The notes beneath the pieces are model-generated. The model was not told where the DNA came from. It made no database searches and saw only the letters and a program-made list of their open reading frames with translations. The translations under genes and the position numbers were made by a program. From assembly GCA_024693925.1 (NCBI GenBank), contig JAILKH010000146.1:1-64000 (forward strand): 64,000 bases of DNA. Direction: 5' to 3'. Shown here in pieces: positions 34,695-43,315 of the stretch (position 1 is its first letter; each line of letters starts with the position of its first letter). This DNA is from Lachnospiraceae bacterium. Lineage in GTDB: Bacteria; Bacillota; Clostridia; Lachnospirales; Lachnospiraceae.

Positions 34695-35786
34695 ATGAGG
34701 AAGAGAAAGTTTAGAAGAAGAAAAATGCAACAGATGATGATAATTGTAGGAATAGTTTTTGTCCTTGTTATAATTATAGCAGTAGTTATTCTGTTGCTTA
34801 AGTCAATAAAGACGCTTAAATCAATAACGATTACTCCTAATTTTGCGGAGACGGAGCTTGATGTGGATCAGGATTACGTGTTTACCATAAAGGGTAATCC
34901 CGCAAAAGCCAGTCTGAAGTCTTTGGAATTTAATGTGGATGATTCGACAGCCACATTTAAGAAGGGTGACAAGGCAGATTCGCAAACGGCAGTATTGCAT
35001 ACAGGTGCTGAAGGTGTTGTTACACTATATGTATCTAAGGATAAGATTAAGAGTAATACTCTTACTTTCAATGTTGTTGATCAGGCAAGAAAAGCCGAGG
35101 AAGAAGCAGCTCTTGCGCAAAAAGCTGCCGAGGAAGCTCAAATGGCGGCACAGGAAGCGGCACAGGAGCTTGAAAGTGAGGAAGAGTATGTTGTAATGGT
35201 TATCGGGGATAATGTCAGAATGAGATCGGAACCCAATACCGATTGTGATGTAGTACGAACCTGTAAGAAGGGTGAAACTTATACTAAGATAGAAACTGTT
35301 GATGATTGGACAAAGATTGATTATGAAGGTAAGGAGTGTTATATAAAGTCGGAATTCCTGAAAGAGGTAACAAAAGAAGAGGCTGAACAATTTAAAGCCG
35401 AGGCAGAGTCCGCAGAAGGAGATACCGCTTCGGAGACAAAGAAGGAAGAAAAGAAACAGGAAGAAACCAAAAAAGAAGAAACAACAAATACTGCTGCAAC
35501 TGAGACGGCAACGACAACCGCAACAGATCAGGCAGCAGCAGCGAATCAGGCAGCAGCAGATGCGGCGGCACAGGCAGCAGCTCAGGCAGCAGCTGAGGAA
35601 GCGGCAAAAGCAGCTGCAGCCAGTGCAGGAACGGTTACAATACAATGTTCCGACGGACCGGCGTCATTTACCAAAGCAGAATATGATTATTTTGTAGCCA
35701 CCTGGAATTATACCGGTATGCCGGAAGAAATGATGAGTCATCATAGTGCAGGTGAACTTCACACACTGTATAACAATACTCATTAA
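34695..35786 (+). CDS. Single-pass membrane protein with Ig-like and SH3b domains
   Basis: 363-residue protein with a short basic N-terminus and one membrane helix (QMMIIVGIVFVLVIIIAVVI), so the rest is outside. Residues 45-125 look like a Big_2-type Ig-like domain (ITITPNFAETELDVDQDYVF). An Ala/Glu coiled coil (126-158) leads to a bacterial SH3 domain (VVMVIGDNVRMRSEPNTDCD to CYIKSEFL). A Lys/Glu- then Ala-rich stalk (QAAADAAAQAAAQAAAEEA) precedes a short C-terminal module ending in EMMSHHSAGELHTLYNN. It follows the previous membrane protein after 37 bases. A peptidoglycan-binding, envelope-linked role is likely. A weak hairpin at 35802-35834 after it may end transcription. Confidence 0.72.
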   Translation: MRKRKFRRRKMQQMMIIVGIVFVLVIIIAVVILLLKSIKTLKSITITPNFAETELDVDQDYVFTIKGNPAKASLKSLEFNVDDSTATFKKGDKADSQTAVLHTGAEGVVTLYVSKDKIKSNTLTFNVVDQARKAEEEAALAQKAAEEAQMAAQEAAQELESEEEYVVMVIGDNVRMRSEPNTDCDVVRTCKKGETYTKIETVDDWTKIDYEGKECYIKSEFLKEVTKEEAEQFKAEAESAEGDTASETKKEEKKQEETKKEETTNTAATETATTTATDQAAAANQAAADAAAQAAAQAAAEEAAKAAAASAGTVTIQCSDGPASFTKAEYDYFVATWNYTGMPEEMMSHHSAGELHTLYNNTH

Positions 35787-35879
35787 TATATATTATTATG
35801 TTTAAGTATTATATTTATGGTTATATATACTTAAGTTGTTATTCGCATAACCAGAATAAAGTAATCAGGAGGCTCACCG

Positions 35880-37325
35880 ATGGGTGGAATATTTGGAGTA
35901 GTATCAAAAAAGGAATGTGTTCTTGATCTGTTTTTTGGGACTGATTATCATTCTCATTTGGGAACAAGGAGAGCCGGTATGGCAATGTTTGGAGACAGGG
36001 GATTTGATCGTGCCATACACAATATTCAGAATTCTCCTTTCAGGACCAAATTTGAGAGAGATGTTACGGAGTTTAACGGAAAGATCGGGATCGGTTGTAT
36101 ATCTGATTATGAGCCTCAGCCTCTGCTTATACAATCTCATCTTGGAAGTTATGCAATAACTACAGTCAGCAAGATCAATAATATAGAAGAACTGGTTAAT
36201 GAGGCCTATAATGTCGGGCGAACACAGTTCCTTGAAATGAGCGGAAGCAATATTAATCCCACAGAGCTTGTGGCATCTCTTATAAACCAGAAGGATACAA
36301 TAGAGGAGGGGATGGAGTATGCTCTTGAAAGAGTTGACGGATCTCTTACTCTGATGGTTATGACAGATAAGGGGATTTATGCCGGAAGAGATATTTACGG
36401 ACGTACACCTCTTATGATAGGGAAAAAAGACGGTGAAGCATATTGTCTTTCTTTTGAAAGTTTTGCATATATTAATCTGGGATATAAAGATGAAAAAGAG
36501 TTGGGCCCCGGGGAAATAGTTTATGTGACGGCAGAGGGATATGAAACGTTAAGGCCTCCCAGGGACACAATGAAAATATGTACTTTTTTATGGATTTATT
36601 ATGGTTATCCCACATCTACTTATGAGGGTGTAAACGTAGAGAATATGAGATATAATTGTGGTAAGGCATTGGCTGCAAGAGATCATGTACAGCCGGATAT
36701 AGTGGCGGGAGTTCCCGATTCGGGAACGGCACATGCTATAGGTTATGCCAATGCATCGGGAATACCCTTTGCCAGACCTTTTATAAAGTATACTCCTACC
36801 TGGCCCCGGTCATTTATGCCTACCGATCAGAGTCAGCGTAATTTAATAGCAAGGATGAAATTAATACCCGTGGATCAATTGATAAGAGGAAAATCACTGT
36901 TATTGATAGATGATTCAATAGTCAGGGGAACTCAGCTTCGGGAGACTACAGAGTTTTTGTATAAAAGCGGTGCGGGAGAAGTTCATATAAGACCGGCTTG
37001 TCCGCCTCTTTTGCATGGCTGCAGATTTCTTAACTTTTCGCGTTCCAATTCAGAGTATGATCTAATAACAAGACGTATCATTCGTGAGAGGGAAGGTGAA
37101 AATATATCGGATGAATTGCTTAATGATTATGCGGATCCGGACAGCACAAACTATAAGGAAATGGTTGATGAGATCAAGAAACAATTAAATTTTACTTCTC
37201 TTAGATTTCACAGATTGGATGATATGGTTAATTCGGTGGGTTTACCCAAAGAAAAGCTGTGCACTTATTGCTGGGATAAGCAGGGGGATTGCAGAAATTG
37301 TCCCTCCTGCAATGAATGTAAGTAA
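35880..37325 (+). CDS. PurF-like amidophosphoribosyltransferase lacking the N-terminal Cys
   Basis: 481-residue homologue of glutamine PRPP amidotransferase (first step of purine synthesis). It has the Ntn-type glutaminase-like part and the phosphoribosyltransferase part, with the PRPP-binding motif LLLIDDSIVRGTQ near residues 340-353. However, the mature enzyme's nucleophile Cys must stand at residue 1 or follow a cut propeptide. Here the chain starts MGGIFGVVSKKE, with Gly at residue 2, and the frame is closed by a TAA at 35862 just upstream, so no hidden Cys start exists. It cannot use glutamine by the known mechanism. Cysteines near the C-terminus (LCTYCWDKQGDCRNCPSCNEC) could bind a metal or Fe-S cluster. 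AGGAGG precedes the ATG. The small paralogue gene follows after 80 bases. Confidence 0.85.
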   Translation: MGGIFGVVSKKECVLDLFFGTDYHSHLGTRRAGMAMFGDRGFDRAIHNIQNSPFRTKFERDVTEFNGKIGIGCISDYEPQPLLIQSHLGSYAITTVSKINNIEELVNEAYNVGRTQFLEMSGSNINPTELVASLINQKDTIEEGMEYALERVDGSLTLMVMTDKGIYAGRDIYGRTPLMIGKKDGEAYCLSFESFAYINLGYKDEKELGPGEIVYVTAEGYETLRPPRDTMKICTFLWIYYGYPTSTYEGVNVENMRYNCGKALAARDHVQPDIVAGVPDSGTAHAIGYANASGIPFARPFIKYTPTWPRSFMPTDQSQRNLIARMKLIPVDQLIRGKSLLLIDDSIVRGTQLRETTEFLYKSGAGEVHIRPACPPLLHGCRFLNFSRSNSEYDLITRRIIREREGENISDELLNDYADPDSTNYKEMVDEIKKQLNFTSLRFHRLDDMVNSVGLPKEKLCTYCWDKQGDCRNCPSCNECK

Positions 37326-37405
37326 TTAATCAAGCATATGGGAAATGTCCTGCGATCGGAACGATATTAAAGCTTTACGGTTCCGGTATTGAAAAGGAGG
37401 TTGCC

Positions 37406-37789
37406 ATGGGTATATTGTATGATGCAAGAAAACTTAAAGCTCTGGATTTTTTAAATGATCTTTGTGAATATGCCGGTAAGGATGAAGATTTTATAAATAT
37501 TCTCTGGCAGGAGTTTCTTTGCGATGAAGAGTTATACAGGGAATATTTGTATTACGCGGATCATCATACATTTCTTGATGAGATGAAGGTATGCGGATAT
37601 TCAATGTCGGATCTGTATGTATGGCAGATGGACCGTTATAATATTGTCAGAGAGCTGGGGAAGAATCCGATGGCCTGTAATAAGGAATCACTTGTATTAA
37701 ACGCCTTTAAAGAGATGGCAAATATGAAGAGAGACCCGGCCACTTATATAAAAAGAATACAATCCGGAAAAGGAAATGACAGGATATAG
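37406..37789 (+). CDS. Small protein of unknown function, paralogue of the gene at 19741
   Basis: 127-residue, soluble, helical protein with no recognised domain. It shares with the product at 19741 the pattern LCxYxGKDxDFI, an LYREYLYYADHHTFLDEM centre, a VWQMDRYN motif and LNAFKEMANM. AAAGGAGG precedes the ATG. It sits between the PurF-like gene and a bidirectional-type terminator, and so could be cotranscribed with it. Nothing in the sequence identifies its job. Confidence 0.7.
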   Translation: MGILYDARKLKALDFLNDLCEYAGKDEDFINILWQEFLCDEELYREYLYYADHHTFLDEMKVCGYSMSDLYVWQMDRYNIVRELGKNPMACNKESLVLNAFKEMANMKRDPATYIKRIQSGKGNDRI

Positions 37790-37790
37790 A

Positions 37791-37821
37791 AAATCCCAAG
37801 TCTTAAAGACTTGGGATTTTT
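37791..37821 (+). terminator. Intrinsic terminator between convergent genes
   Basis: AAATCCCAAGTC (37791-37802) pairs with GACTTGGGATTT (37808-37819) around the loop TTAAA, followed by a short T-run to 37821. It starts two bases after the stop at 37789. It faces the convergent mscL gene, whose stop is at 37826, and on the minus strand a T-run also follows the stem, so it may serve both. Confidence 0.8.
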
Positions 37822-37825
37822 CTGA

Positions 37826-38242
37826 TCAGTCAATGTCGGCTGTACAGCAGGGACATTTTGTTGCTTTAATATCAATTTCGGAACAGCAGCGAGGACAGAT
37901 CTTTGTAGTAGGTTCTGCAGGTGTTTCATCTTTCTTTTTGGAAAGATTATTAATTGCCTTAATGATCAGGAAAATTACCAATGCTATGATCAGGAAATTA
38001 ATTATTGCAGTGATAAAAGCACCGTAATTGAGAGTTGCCGCTCCATCTCCGGAACCTAAAGCAATAGATAAACCTGAGAAATCCATACCTCCTGTAAGTA
38101 ATGAGATAAGAGGGGTGATTATATCACCTACGAGTGAATTTACAATAGCTGTAAATGCACCACCGATGATGACACCGACTGCCATATCCATTACATTTCC
38201 CTTTGAGATGAACTCTTTGAATTCCTTAATAAACCCTTTCAT
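37826..38242 (-). CDS. mscL: Large-conductance mechanosensitive channel with C-terminal zinc ribbon
   Basis: 138-residue membrane channel that opens under membrane tension to release solutes in osmotic downshock. It shows the MscL start [21 protein letters not shown], then [21 protein letters not shown] and a second helix ([16 protein letters not shown]). The usual C-terminal helix bundle is replaced by a linker and a Cys-rich end, [18 protein letters not shown], with two CxxC pairs, likely a zinc ribbon. AGAGG stands before the ATG. It is divergent from glnS and converges with the gene at 37406. Confidence 0.92.
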   Translation of the reverse strand: MKGFIKEFKEFISKGNVMDMAVGVIIGGAFTAIVNSLVGDIITPLISLLTGGMDFSGLSIALGSGDGAATLNYGAFITAIINFLIIALVIFLIIKAINNLSKKKDETPAEPTTKICPRCCSEIDIKATKCPCCTADID

Positions 38243-38288
38243 TTTTTTACCTCTTTTCTATAACGATTTGCCTGTTACAACAATGACT

Positions 38289-38318
38289 ATTTTATCATGA
38301 AATGTATAATAGTGACAA
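38289..38318 (-). promoter_or_regulatory. Candidate mscL promoter
   Basis: On the minus strand TTGTCA (38318-38313) and TAAAAT (38294-38289) are 18 bases apart, some 50 bases before the mscL start. Confidence 0.42.
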
Positions 38319-38338
38319 TGAAAAATTAATGTAAATAC

Positions 38339-38367
38339 TTGTTAGCTTTAATAAATTTTGATACAAT
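38339..38367 (+). promoter_or_regulatory. glnS promoter
   Basis: TTGTTA (38339-38344) and TACAAT (38362-38367) are exactly 17 bases apart; TG one base before the -10 makes it an extended form. It lies 43 bases before the glnS start, in the divergent region with mscL. Confidence 0.6.
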
Positions 38368-38409
38368 CTTTAAACGGAATATTTATATTTTATATATAGG
38401 AGATGTGAA

Positions 38410-40110
38410 ATGTCTGAAACGGATAAGAAGATTTCTTTAGAGAAAAATGAAGAAAAAGAAGTAATATCACGTAATTTCATTGAGAATGAAATAGATTCGG
38501 ATCTTAAGGAGGGCAAATATACAACTGTTCATACCAGATTTCCTCCCGAACCCAATGGTTATCTTCATATCGGACATGCCAAATCCATTCTGTTAAATTA
38601 TGGTTTGGCAAAGGAATATGGCGGTAAATTTAATCTGCGTTTTGATGATACAAATCCAACCAAGGAAAAAACGGAATTTGTTGAATCCATAAAGGCGGAT
38701 GTTGAATGGTTGGGAGCGGAATGGGAGGATCGGCTTTTCTTTGCTTCCGATTATTTTAATAAGATGTATGAAGCAGCTGTGTTTCTTATAAAAAAAGGTA
38801 AAGCATTTGTTTGCGATCTTAGTGCTGACGAAATAAAAGAATATAGGGGAACTTTTGAAACTCCGGGTAAAAACAGTCCTTACAGGGACAGAAGCATAGA
38901 GGAGAACCTTAAGCTGTTTGAGGAAATGAAGAATGGCGTATATAAGGATGGAGAAAAGGTTTTAAGAGCAAAGATAGATATGGCATCTCCAAATATCAAT
39001 ATGCGTGATCCGGTAATATATCGTGTTGCACATATGTACCATCATAATACAAAGGATAAATGGTGTATTTATCCCATGTATGATTTTGCCCATCCTATAG
39101 AAGATGCAATAGAAGGTATAACACATTCCATATGCACTTTGGAATTTGAAGATCACAGACCGCTTTATGACTGGGTGGTAAAGGAATTGGAATATACATG
39201 TCCTCCCCGTCAGATAGAATTCGCAAAGTTGTATCTGACTAATGTTGTTACCGGGAAAAGATATATAAAACGGCTTGTGGAAGAGGGGATAGTTGATGGA
39301 TGGGATGATCCGAGGCTTGTATCCATAGCCGCATTAAGGAGAAGAGGCTTCACACCGGATTCCATTAAGTTATTTGCCAAGCTTTGCGGAGTAAGTAAGA
39401 GTAATTCATCCGTGGATTATGCAATGCTTGAGTACTGTATCCGTGAAGATCTTAAATGTAAGAGAAGCCGTATAATGGCCGTACTTGATCCGATCAGGCT
39501 TATAATCGATAACTATCCGGAAGATAAGACGGAGTATTTTGAGGTTGCCAATAATCTGGAAAATGAAGATTTAGGGACAAGGGAAGTAGCCTTTTCAAGG
39601 GAACTTTATATAGACAGGGAAGATTTTATGATAGAACCGGTAAAAAAATATTTCCGTCTGTACCCCGGTAATGAAGTAAGATTGATGAATGCGTATTTTG
39701 TGAAATGTACTGATTATAAAACCGATGCATCCGGAAAAGTAACCGAAGTACATTGTACATATGATCCGGAAACAAGAAAGGGCGAATGTGCTACACGTAA
39801 GGTTAAGGGCACAATACATTGGGTAAGTATAAAGCATGCGGTTAAAGCAGAGGTAAGGCTTTATGAAAATCTTATTGATGAAGAAAAGGGTGTGTATAAT
39901 AGTGATGGTTCATTGAATCTGAATCCCGATTCCAGAACAATTCTTAAAGACTGTTATATAGAGGAGAATATTAAAGGTGCAAAGCCATACGACAGTTTTC
40001 AATTTGTAAGACAGGGATATTTTTGTGTTGATGCAAAGGATTCGCAGGATGAAGAGCTTGTATTCAATAGGATCGTTTCACTTAAGAGTTCATTTAAACC
40101 GGGAAGATGA
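38410..40110 (+). CDS. glnS: Glutamine--tRNA ligase
   Basis: Class I synthetase of 566 residues that charges tRNA(Gln) directly. The HIGH motif is intact (H53-H56 in YLHIGHAKS), preceded by the family's RFPPEPNG. GlnRS-type features are [20 protein letters not shown] in part ([19 protein letters not shown]) and the anticodon-binding beta-barrels at the C-terminus. The KMSKS equivalent reads [10 protein letters not shown] (residues 280-289), without the usual MSK. GlnRS is not general in Firmicutes, which mostly use the GatCAB route, so this gene marks lineages such as Lachnospiraceae. It has its own promoter and terminator. Confidence 0.92.
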   Translation: MSETDKKISLEKNEEKEVISRNFIENEIDSDLKEGKYTTVHTRFPPEPNGYLHIGHAKSILLNYGLAKEYGGKFNLRFDDTNPTKEKTEFVESIKADVEWLGAEWEDRLFFASDYFNKMYEAAVFLIKKGKAFVCDLSADEIKEYRGTFETPGKNSPYRDRSIEENLKLFEEMKNGVYKDGEKVLRAKIDMASPNINMRDPVIYRVAHMYHHNTKDKWCIYPMYDFAHPIEDAIEGITHSICTLEFEDHRPLYDWVVKELEYTCPPRQIEFAKLYLTNVVTGKRYIKRLVEEGIVDGWDDPRLVSIAALRRRGFTPDSIKLFAKLCGVSKSNSSVDYAMLEYCIREDLKCKRSRIMAVLDPIRLIIDNYPEDKTEYFEVANNLENEDLGTREVAFSRELYIDREDFMIEPVKKYFRLYPGNEVRLMNAYFVKCTDYKTDASGKVTEVHCTYDPETRKGECATRKVKGTIHWVSIKHAVKAEVRLYENLIDEEKGVYNSDGSLNLNPDSRTILKDCYIEENIKGAKPYDSFQFVRQGYFCVDAKDSQDEELVFNRIVSLKSSFKPGR

Positions 40111-40132
40111 TATCATCTTCCCGGATTTTTTT
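40099..40132 (+). terminator. Terminator overlapping the end of glnS
   Basis: CCGGGAAGATGA (40099-40110) pairs perfectly with TCATCTTCCCGG (40113-40124), followed by seven T (40126-40132). The glnS stop TGA is itself part of the stem. The stop of the convergent gene is at 40131, so the element may act on both strands. Confidence 0.85.
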
Positions 40133-40511
40133 AATCTTCTTCAGTTTTTAAATTTTCAAATCTAAAGTCTATACTTTCGGTATTATTATCTTTGACCAGA
40201 CCTACTCCGTCTGCAACGTCTTTGGCCTTTTCCTGCATTTCTTTAGCGGCTTCGTTTAATTTATTCATTATAGCTTCTTTGGATTCGTTTAAATCCTCTT
40301 TAACTTCTGCAACGTCTTCTTTGACCTCGGAAGCGATATCTTCGTTGTTCAGGGAAACATATTCACGTTCGTTGTGTTCGAAAAATTCGCTGCTATCGTC
40401 ATCCGGTATTTCGGTTTCGCCTTTCTTTTTACCAAGAACATAATAAACTGCGCTGCAGGCAACTCCTACAACTGCGGTAAATGCAAGAAACTTACCCAAT
40501 TTTTTTGCCAT
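40131..40511 (-). CDS. YtxH-like small membrane protein
   Basis: 126-residue protein with one N-terminal membrane helix (LGKFLAFTAVVGVACSAVYYVLG) and a long charged, Glu/Lys-rich part with coiled-coil pattern (VKEDVAEVKEDLNESKEAIM, then NKLNEAAKEMQEKAKDVADG). This form is typical of YtxH/general-stress envelope proteins in Firmicutes. No lipobox or signal cleavage site. AAGGGGG precedes the ATG on the minus strand. It converges with glnS and diverges from the peptidyl-prolyl isomerase lipoprotein. Confidence 0.6.
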   Translation of the reverse strand: MAKKLGKFLAFTAVVGVACSAVYYVLGKKKGETEIPDDDSSEFFEHNEREYVSLNNEDIASEVKEDVAEVKEDLNESKEAIMNKLNEAAKEMQEKAKDVADGVGLVKDNNTESIDFRFENLKTEED

Positions 40512-40667
40512 TTGAACCCCCTTAATCCGGCATATTAAAGATTATTTATCCACGATATACAGAAAGTACATATTCTCTGGATCCGGGAACATAAATATGC
40601 CGATTGTGATCTATGAATGTTTACGGTTTCGGAAATTTGTATACGGTTATACCGGATGCATACTTCC

Positions 40668-40684
40668 GAATTATAGTATAATTC
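40668..40684. promoter_or_regulatory. Perfect 17-base palindrome containing TATAAT on both strands
   Basis: GAATTATA-G-TATAATTC at 40668-40684 is a perfect inverted repeat in the 280-base divergent region between the YtxH-like gene and the isomerase lipoprotein gene. Each strand shows a TATAAT. No good -35 partner was found at 16-18 bases on either strand, so an operator is as likely as a bidirectional -10. Nothing else besides the promoter at 40711 was recognised in this region. Confidence 0.4.
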
Positions 40685-40710
40685 AAAAAAAGCGGATTGA
40701 AAAGACTATA

Positions 40711-40740
40711 TTTACTAAATAAATGCATTCGGGTTATAAT
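40711..40740 (+). promoter_or_regulatory. Candidate promoter of the isomerase lipoprotein
   Basis: TTTACT (40711-40716) and a perfect TATAAT (40735-40740) are 18 bases apart, 52 bases before the ATG at 40792. Confidence 0.42.
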
Positions 40741-40791
40741 AATACAAACAATCAATCATATAAACAGATAGGTTTTTAAGATAATACAAAG

Positions 40792-41880
40792 ATGAATAAT
40801 AAAATCAGAAAAAAAATTTACTTAATATTGTTATTTATTATAGCGGCGGTTTTATTTACAGGTTGCGGTAAAAATAAAAGAACTGAAATAATATTAACCA
40901 CCGATTTTGAAGAAAATGAGGTATTCAGAATAGAGGATATCTCTTGTTATATTCCGGAGGTTATGGTGTATCTTGTTAACAGTGAAAATCAATATGATCA
41001 GGTATTTACGGATAAGATATGGCAGATATCCATTGACGGGACAACTCTGGAGGACAAGTATAAGGAAACCATCCTGGCAAGACTTGCGCAGATAAAGGTA
41101 ATGAATCTTATGGCAAAAGATCGGGGATTTGAGATCAACGAGGATGATATCTTAAGGGTTAAAGCTGCGGCGAGGGATTATTATGCCTCTTTAAATGATA
41201 AGGAAAAAGAGGTGCTGGGCGTCACTGAAGAGATTATTTATAAAATGTATTATGAATTTGCTACGGCCGATAAGCTGTATCATGAAATAACCGATCAGGT
41301 TGAACCTAAGATAAGCGACGATGAAGCCAGGATTGTGACAGTAAGAGATATTCTTGTTAAGACATATAAACCTTCGGCTACCGGTACCGTATCTTATAAT
41401 GCGGCGGAAAAACTGGAGGCTTATGAGAGGATAGTAAAGATAAAAGAGAGATTGGATGGAGGAGAGGATTTTGATATAATTGCGGAGGGGATAGATAATG
41501 AAGATACCCGCATAGAATACAGCTTTGGGAGAGGGGTTATGCCTGCGGCTTATGAAGAGGCTGCTTTTAATCTTACGGTGGGTGAGATCAGTGATATTGT
41601 GGAAACCGAATATGGTTATCATATACTTAAATGTATGAGTGCTTATGATCCGGATGAGGCAGACCGAAATCGTGAAGAAATGGTAAAAGTGAAGAAACAG
41701 GAATCTTTTAATATTGTTTACGACGGATATATTAAGGAGTTGAATTCAAATCTTAATGCTGAATTATGGGAGGATGTGGAATATGTAAGGAATTCCGCTA
41801 TAACAACCACAAGTTTTTTTGATATTTATGATACATATTTTGTTCCGGTGACAGGCGCCTCATATGGCATACAGCAGTAA
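40792..41880 (+). CDS. Parvulin-type peptidyl-prolyl isomerase lipoprotein (PrsA-like)
   Basis: Extracytoplasmic folding factor of 362 residues. The signal peptide ends in the lipobox FTGC (Cys near 25). A SurA/PrsA-like helical N-domain (TILARLAQIKVMNLMAKDRG) leads to a parvulin domain of about residues 180-285: ARIVTVRDILVKT, FDIIAEGID, FGRGVMPAAYEEAAFNLTVG and TEYGYHILKCM. The usual early His of parvulins (ARHIL) is replaced by Arg (VRDIL), so isomerase activity may be weak. It likely helps exported proteins fold and may serve the large secreted subtilase nearby. Converges with the metallo-hydrolase gene. Confidence 0.82.
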   Translation: MNNKIRKKIYLILLFIIAAVLFTGCGKNKRTEIILTTDFEENEVFRIEDISCYIPEVMVYLVNSENQYDQVFTDKIWQISIDGTTLEDKYKETILARLAQIKVMNLMAKDRGFEINEDDILRVKAAARDYYASLNDKEKEVLGVTEEIIYKMYYEFATADKLYHEITDQVEPKISDDEARIVTVRDILVKTYKPSATGTVSYNAAEKLEAYERIVKIKERLDGGEDFDIIAEGIDNEDTRIEYSFGRGVMPAAYEEAAFNLTVGEISDIVETEYGYHILKCMSAYDPDEADRNREEMVKVKKQESFNIVYDGYIKELNSNLNAELWEDVEYVRNSAITTTSFFDIYDTYFVPVTGASYGIQQ

Positions 41881-41906
41881 GAGAGGCTATAAGAGGCAGC
41901 AGGTTA

Positions 41907-42785
41907 TCAATAAGGCCGTAAACCCGTTCCGGTATCGGTTATGTATTCGCCGTTTTCTGTTCCGGTCACAGTAATGCTTCCATCTTTTGAAGTCAGATAT
42001 ACTTCGATACCGGAGTCTTCTAACAGTCGGGTAAGGGAGGTGTCCGCAGGTTTATCATCGCTGTCGGTTATTATTGCTATTTCGGGCTTGGCAGTGTTGA
42101 TAAGATCATCACTGTTATCTTCGTAATTTCCATGATGGGGGATCTTTAATATATCATATGTTTCATCATGTTCGGACAGATATGCATTGATGCCGTCTTC
42201 TTCGATGTCACCTGCAAATAAATAGGAATCTTCGTTACAATAAAGTGCGGTCACTAAAGAAACATCATTATCGTTACCTTCTTTATCTTTGTCAGAGGGT
42301 ATATAATCTATTTTTGAAGCAAAAATATTAAGCTGCATACCGGCTTCCCGTATAACGGTATCTTCGGAAATTATCGTATACGGAATTGATTTTTTATTAA
42401 TTATCTCCATTAGATCATCATATTTGCTGCTTTCACCCTCATAGTCAGGAAGATACAGCTGTTCAATGTTAAAGGTTTCGGCAATGGAGGCTGCGCCGCC
42501 GACATGATCTTTGTCGTAATGTGTGATTATCATATGATCGATATTTTTGATACCCAGTTTATTGAGCTTCAATATGATCGTATCAGCGGTTTTCTTATAT
42601 CCCGCATCGATCAGAATATTACTGTTATTCTGATGTATAAGGATACAATCTCCCTTGCCGACATCAAAAAAAGTAACGGTAAGGGGATAAAAATCATTAT
42701 TATCATTATTGAATGCACCGCAACCGGCCGATAATATAAGCAGGATCAAAGCCGGCAGCAATATAATTAAGCGTAATATTTTCAT
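41907..42785 (-). CDS. ComEC-like metallo-beta-lactamase-fold lipoprotein
   Basis: Exported lipoprotein of 292 residues with the lipobox LSAGC. The hydrolase fold starts at VTFFDVGKGDCILIHQ, then ILIDAG, and holds the metal motif THYDKDHVGG; later ligands are the Asp in LFAGDIEEDG and the His in LKIPHHGNYED. These motifs match the detached ComEC/Rec2 C-terminal hydrolase domain family. In some such enzymes, the substrate is DNA or nucleotides at the cell surface, but no competence genes are nearby. A likely extended -10 on the minus strand (TGTTATACT around 42860) precedes it. Confidence 0.82.
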   Translation of the reverse strand: MKILRLIILLPALILLILSAGCGAFNNDNNDFYPLTVTFFDVGKGDCILIHQNNSNILIDAGYKKTADTIILKLNKLGIKNIDHMIITHYDKDHVGGAASIAETFNIEQLYLPDYEGESSKYDDLMEIINKKSIPYTIISEDTVIREAGMQLNIFASKIDYIPSDKDKEGNDNDVSLVTALYCNEDSYLFAGDIEEDGINAYLSEHDETYDILKIPHHGNYEDNSDDLINTAKPEIAIITDSDDKPADTSLTRLLEDSGIEVYLTSKDGSITVTGTENGEYITDTGTGLRPY

Positions 42786-42922
42786 TGGTTAAGAGTCCCT
42801 TTTGGAGGTATGGATATTTATACCTGATTTTTTGAAAGTATGATATTATGAATTATCTCAGTATAACATATATTAATAAACAGATAAATAATTTAGGATA
42901 ATGATGAAGGATGATACAGGAT

Positions 42923-43270
42923 ATGAATATTATGGGGCGGAATATGCAGAAGATCCGTAGATCGGCTATTATAATATTTGGTTGTGTTTTTGTGCTTTCG
43001 GGGTGTACTATGGAAAAAAACGGGAAGGATATTAAAAAATCCAATGAAGTCAGTATTTATGATACCGTATACGGATATGAACTATTTGCCGCTGCGGATA
43101 ATAAAGAAGAGGCCGAAGAATTGGCGAAGCTTTACGGGATTGAACTTAGAGAGTTTTCATACGGGGTTGCAACTTTTCATACAAAGGAGGATCCCCGTGA
43201 GGTAATAAAACGCGGAAAAGACAGGGGATGGAAGGAATTGGAGATCAATCACAGCATTGAGCTCGATTAA
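42923..43270 (+). CDS. Small lipoprotein resembling the propeptide of the adjacent subtilase
   Basis: Predicted lipoprotein of about 115 residues. A basic, hydrophobic signal ends in LSGC. The mature part has one short domain, YELFAAADNKEEAEELAKLY followed by GIELREFSYGVATFHT. The same pattern is in the pro-region of the downstream subtilase (DDEDEALETAKAYSEATGI then SFEYGVATLAL). This fits an I9-like propeptide fold, so the protein could be a free-standing inhibitor or folding aid for that protease. The start is uncertain: ATGs at 42911, 42923 and 42944 are all in frame; 42923 is about 12 bases after GAAGG. Its stop is 45 bases before the subtilase. Confidence 0.6.
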   Translation: MNIMGRNMQKIRRSAIIIFGCVFVLSGCTMEKNGKDIKKSNEVSIYDTVYGYELFAAADNKEEAEELAKLYGIELREFSYGVATFHTKEDPREVIKRGKDRGWKELEINHSIELD

Positions 43271-43315
43271 GCAGACCGGGGACGAAGCTGATTTATATGA
43301 TTTTTGGAGAATAAA

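Noticed and set aside
35787..35879. Purine riboswitch or PurR box in the leader of the PurF-like gene
   Set aside because: The 93 bases hold only a weak 8-pair hairpin (35802-35834) and no G-box core or CGAA-type PurBox.
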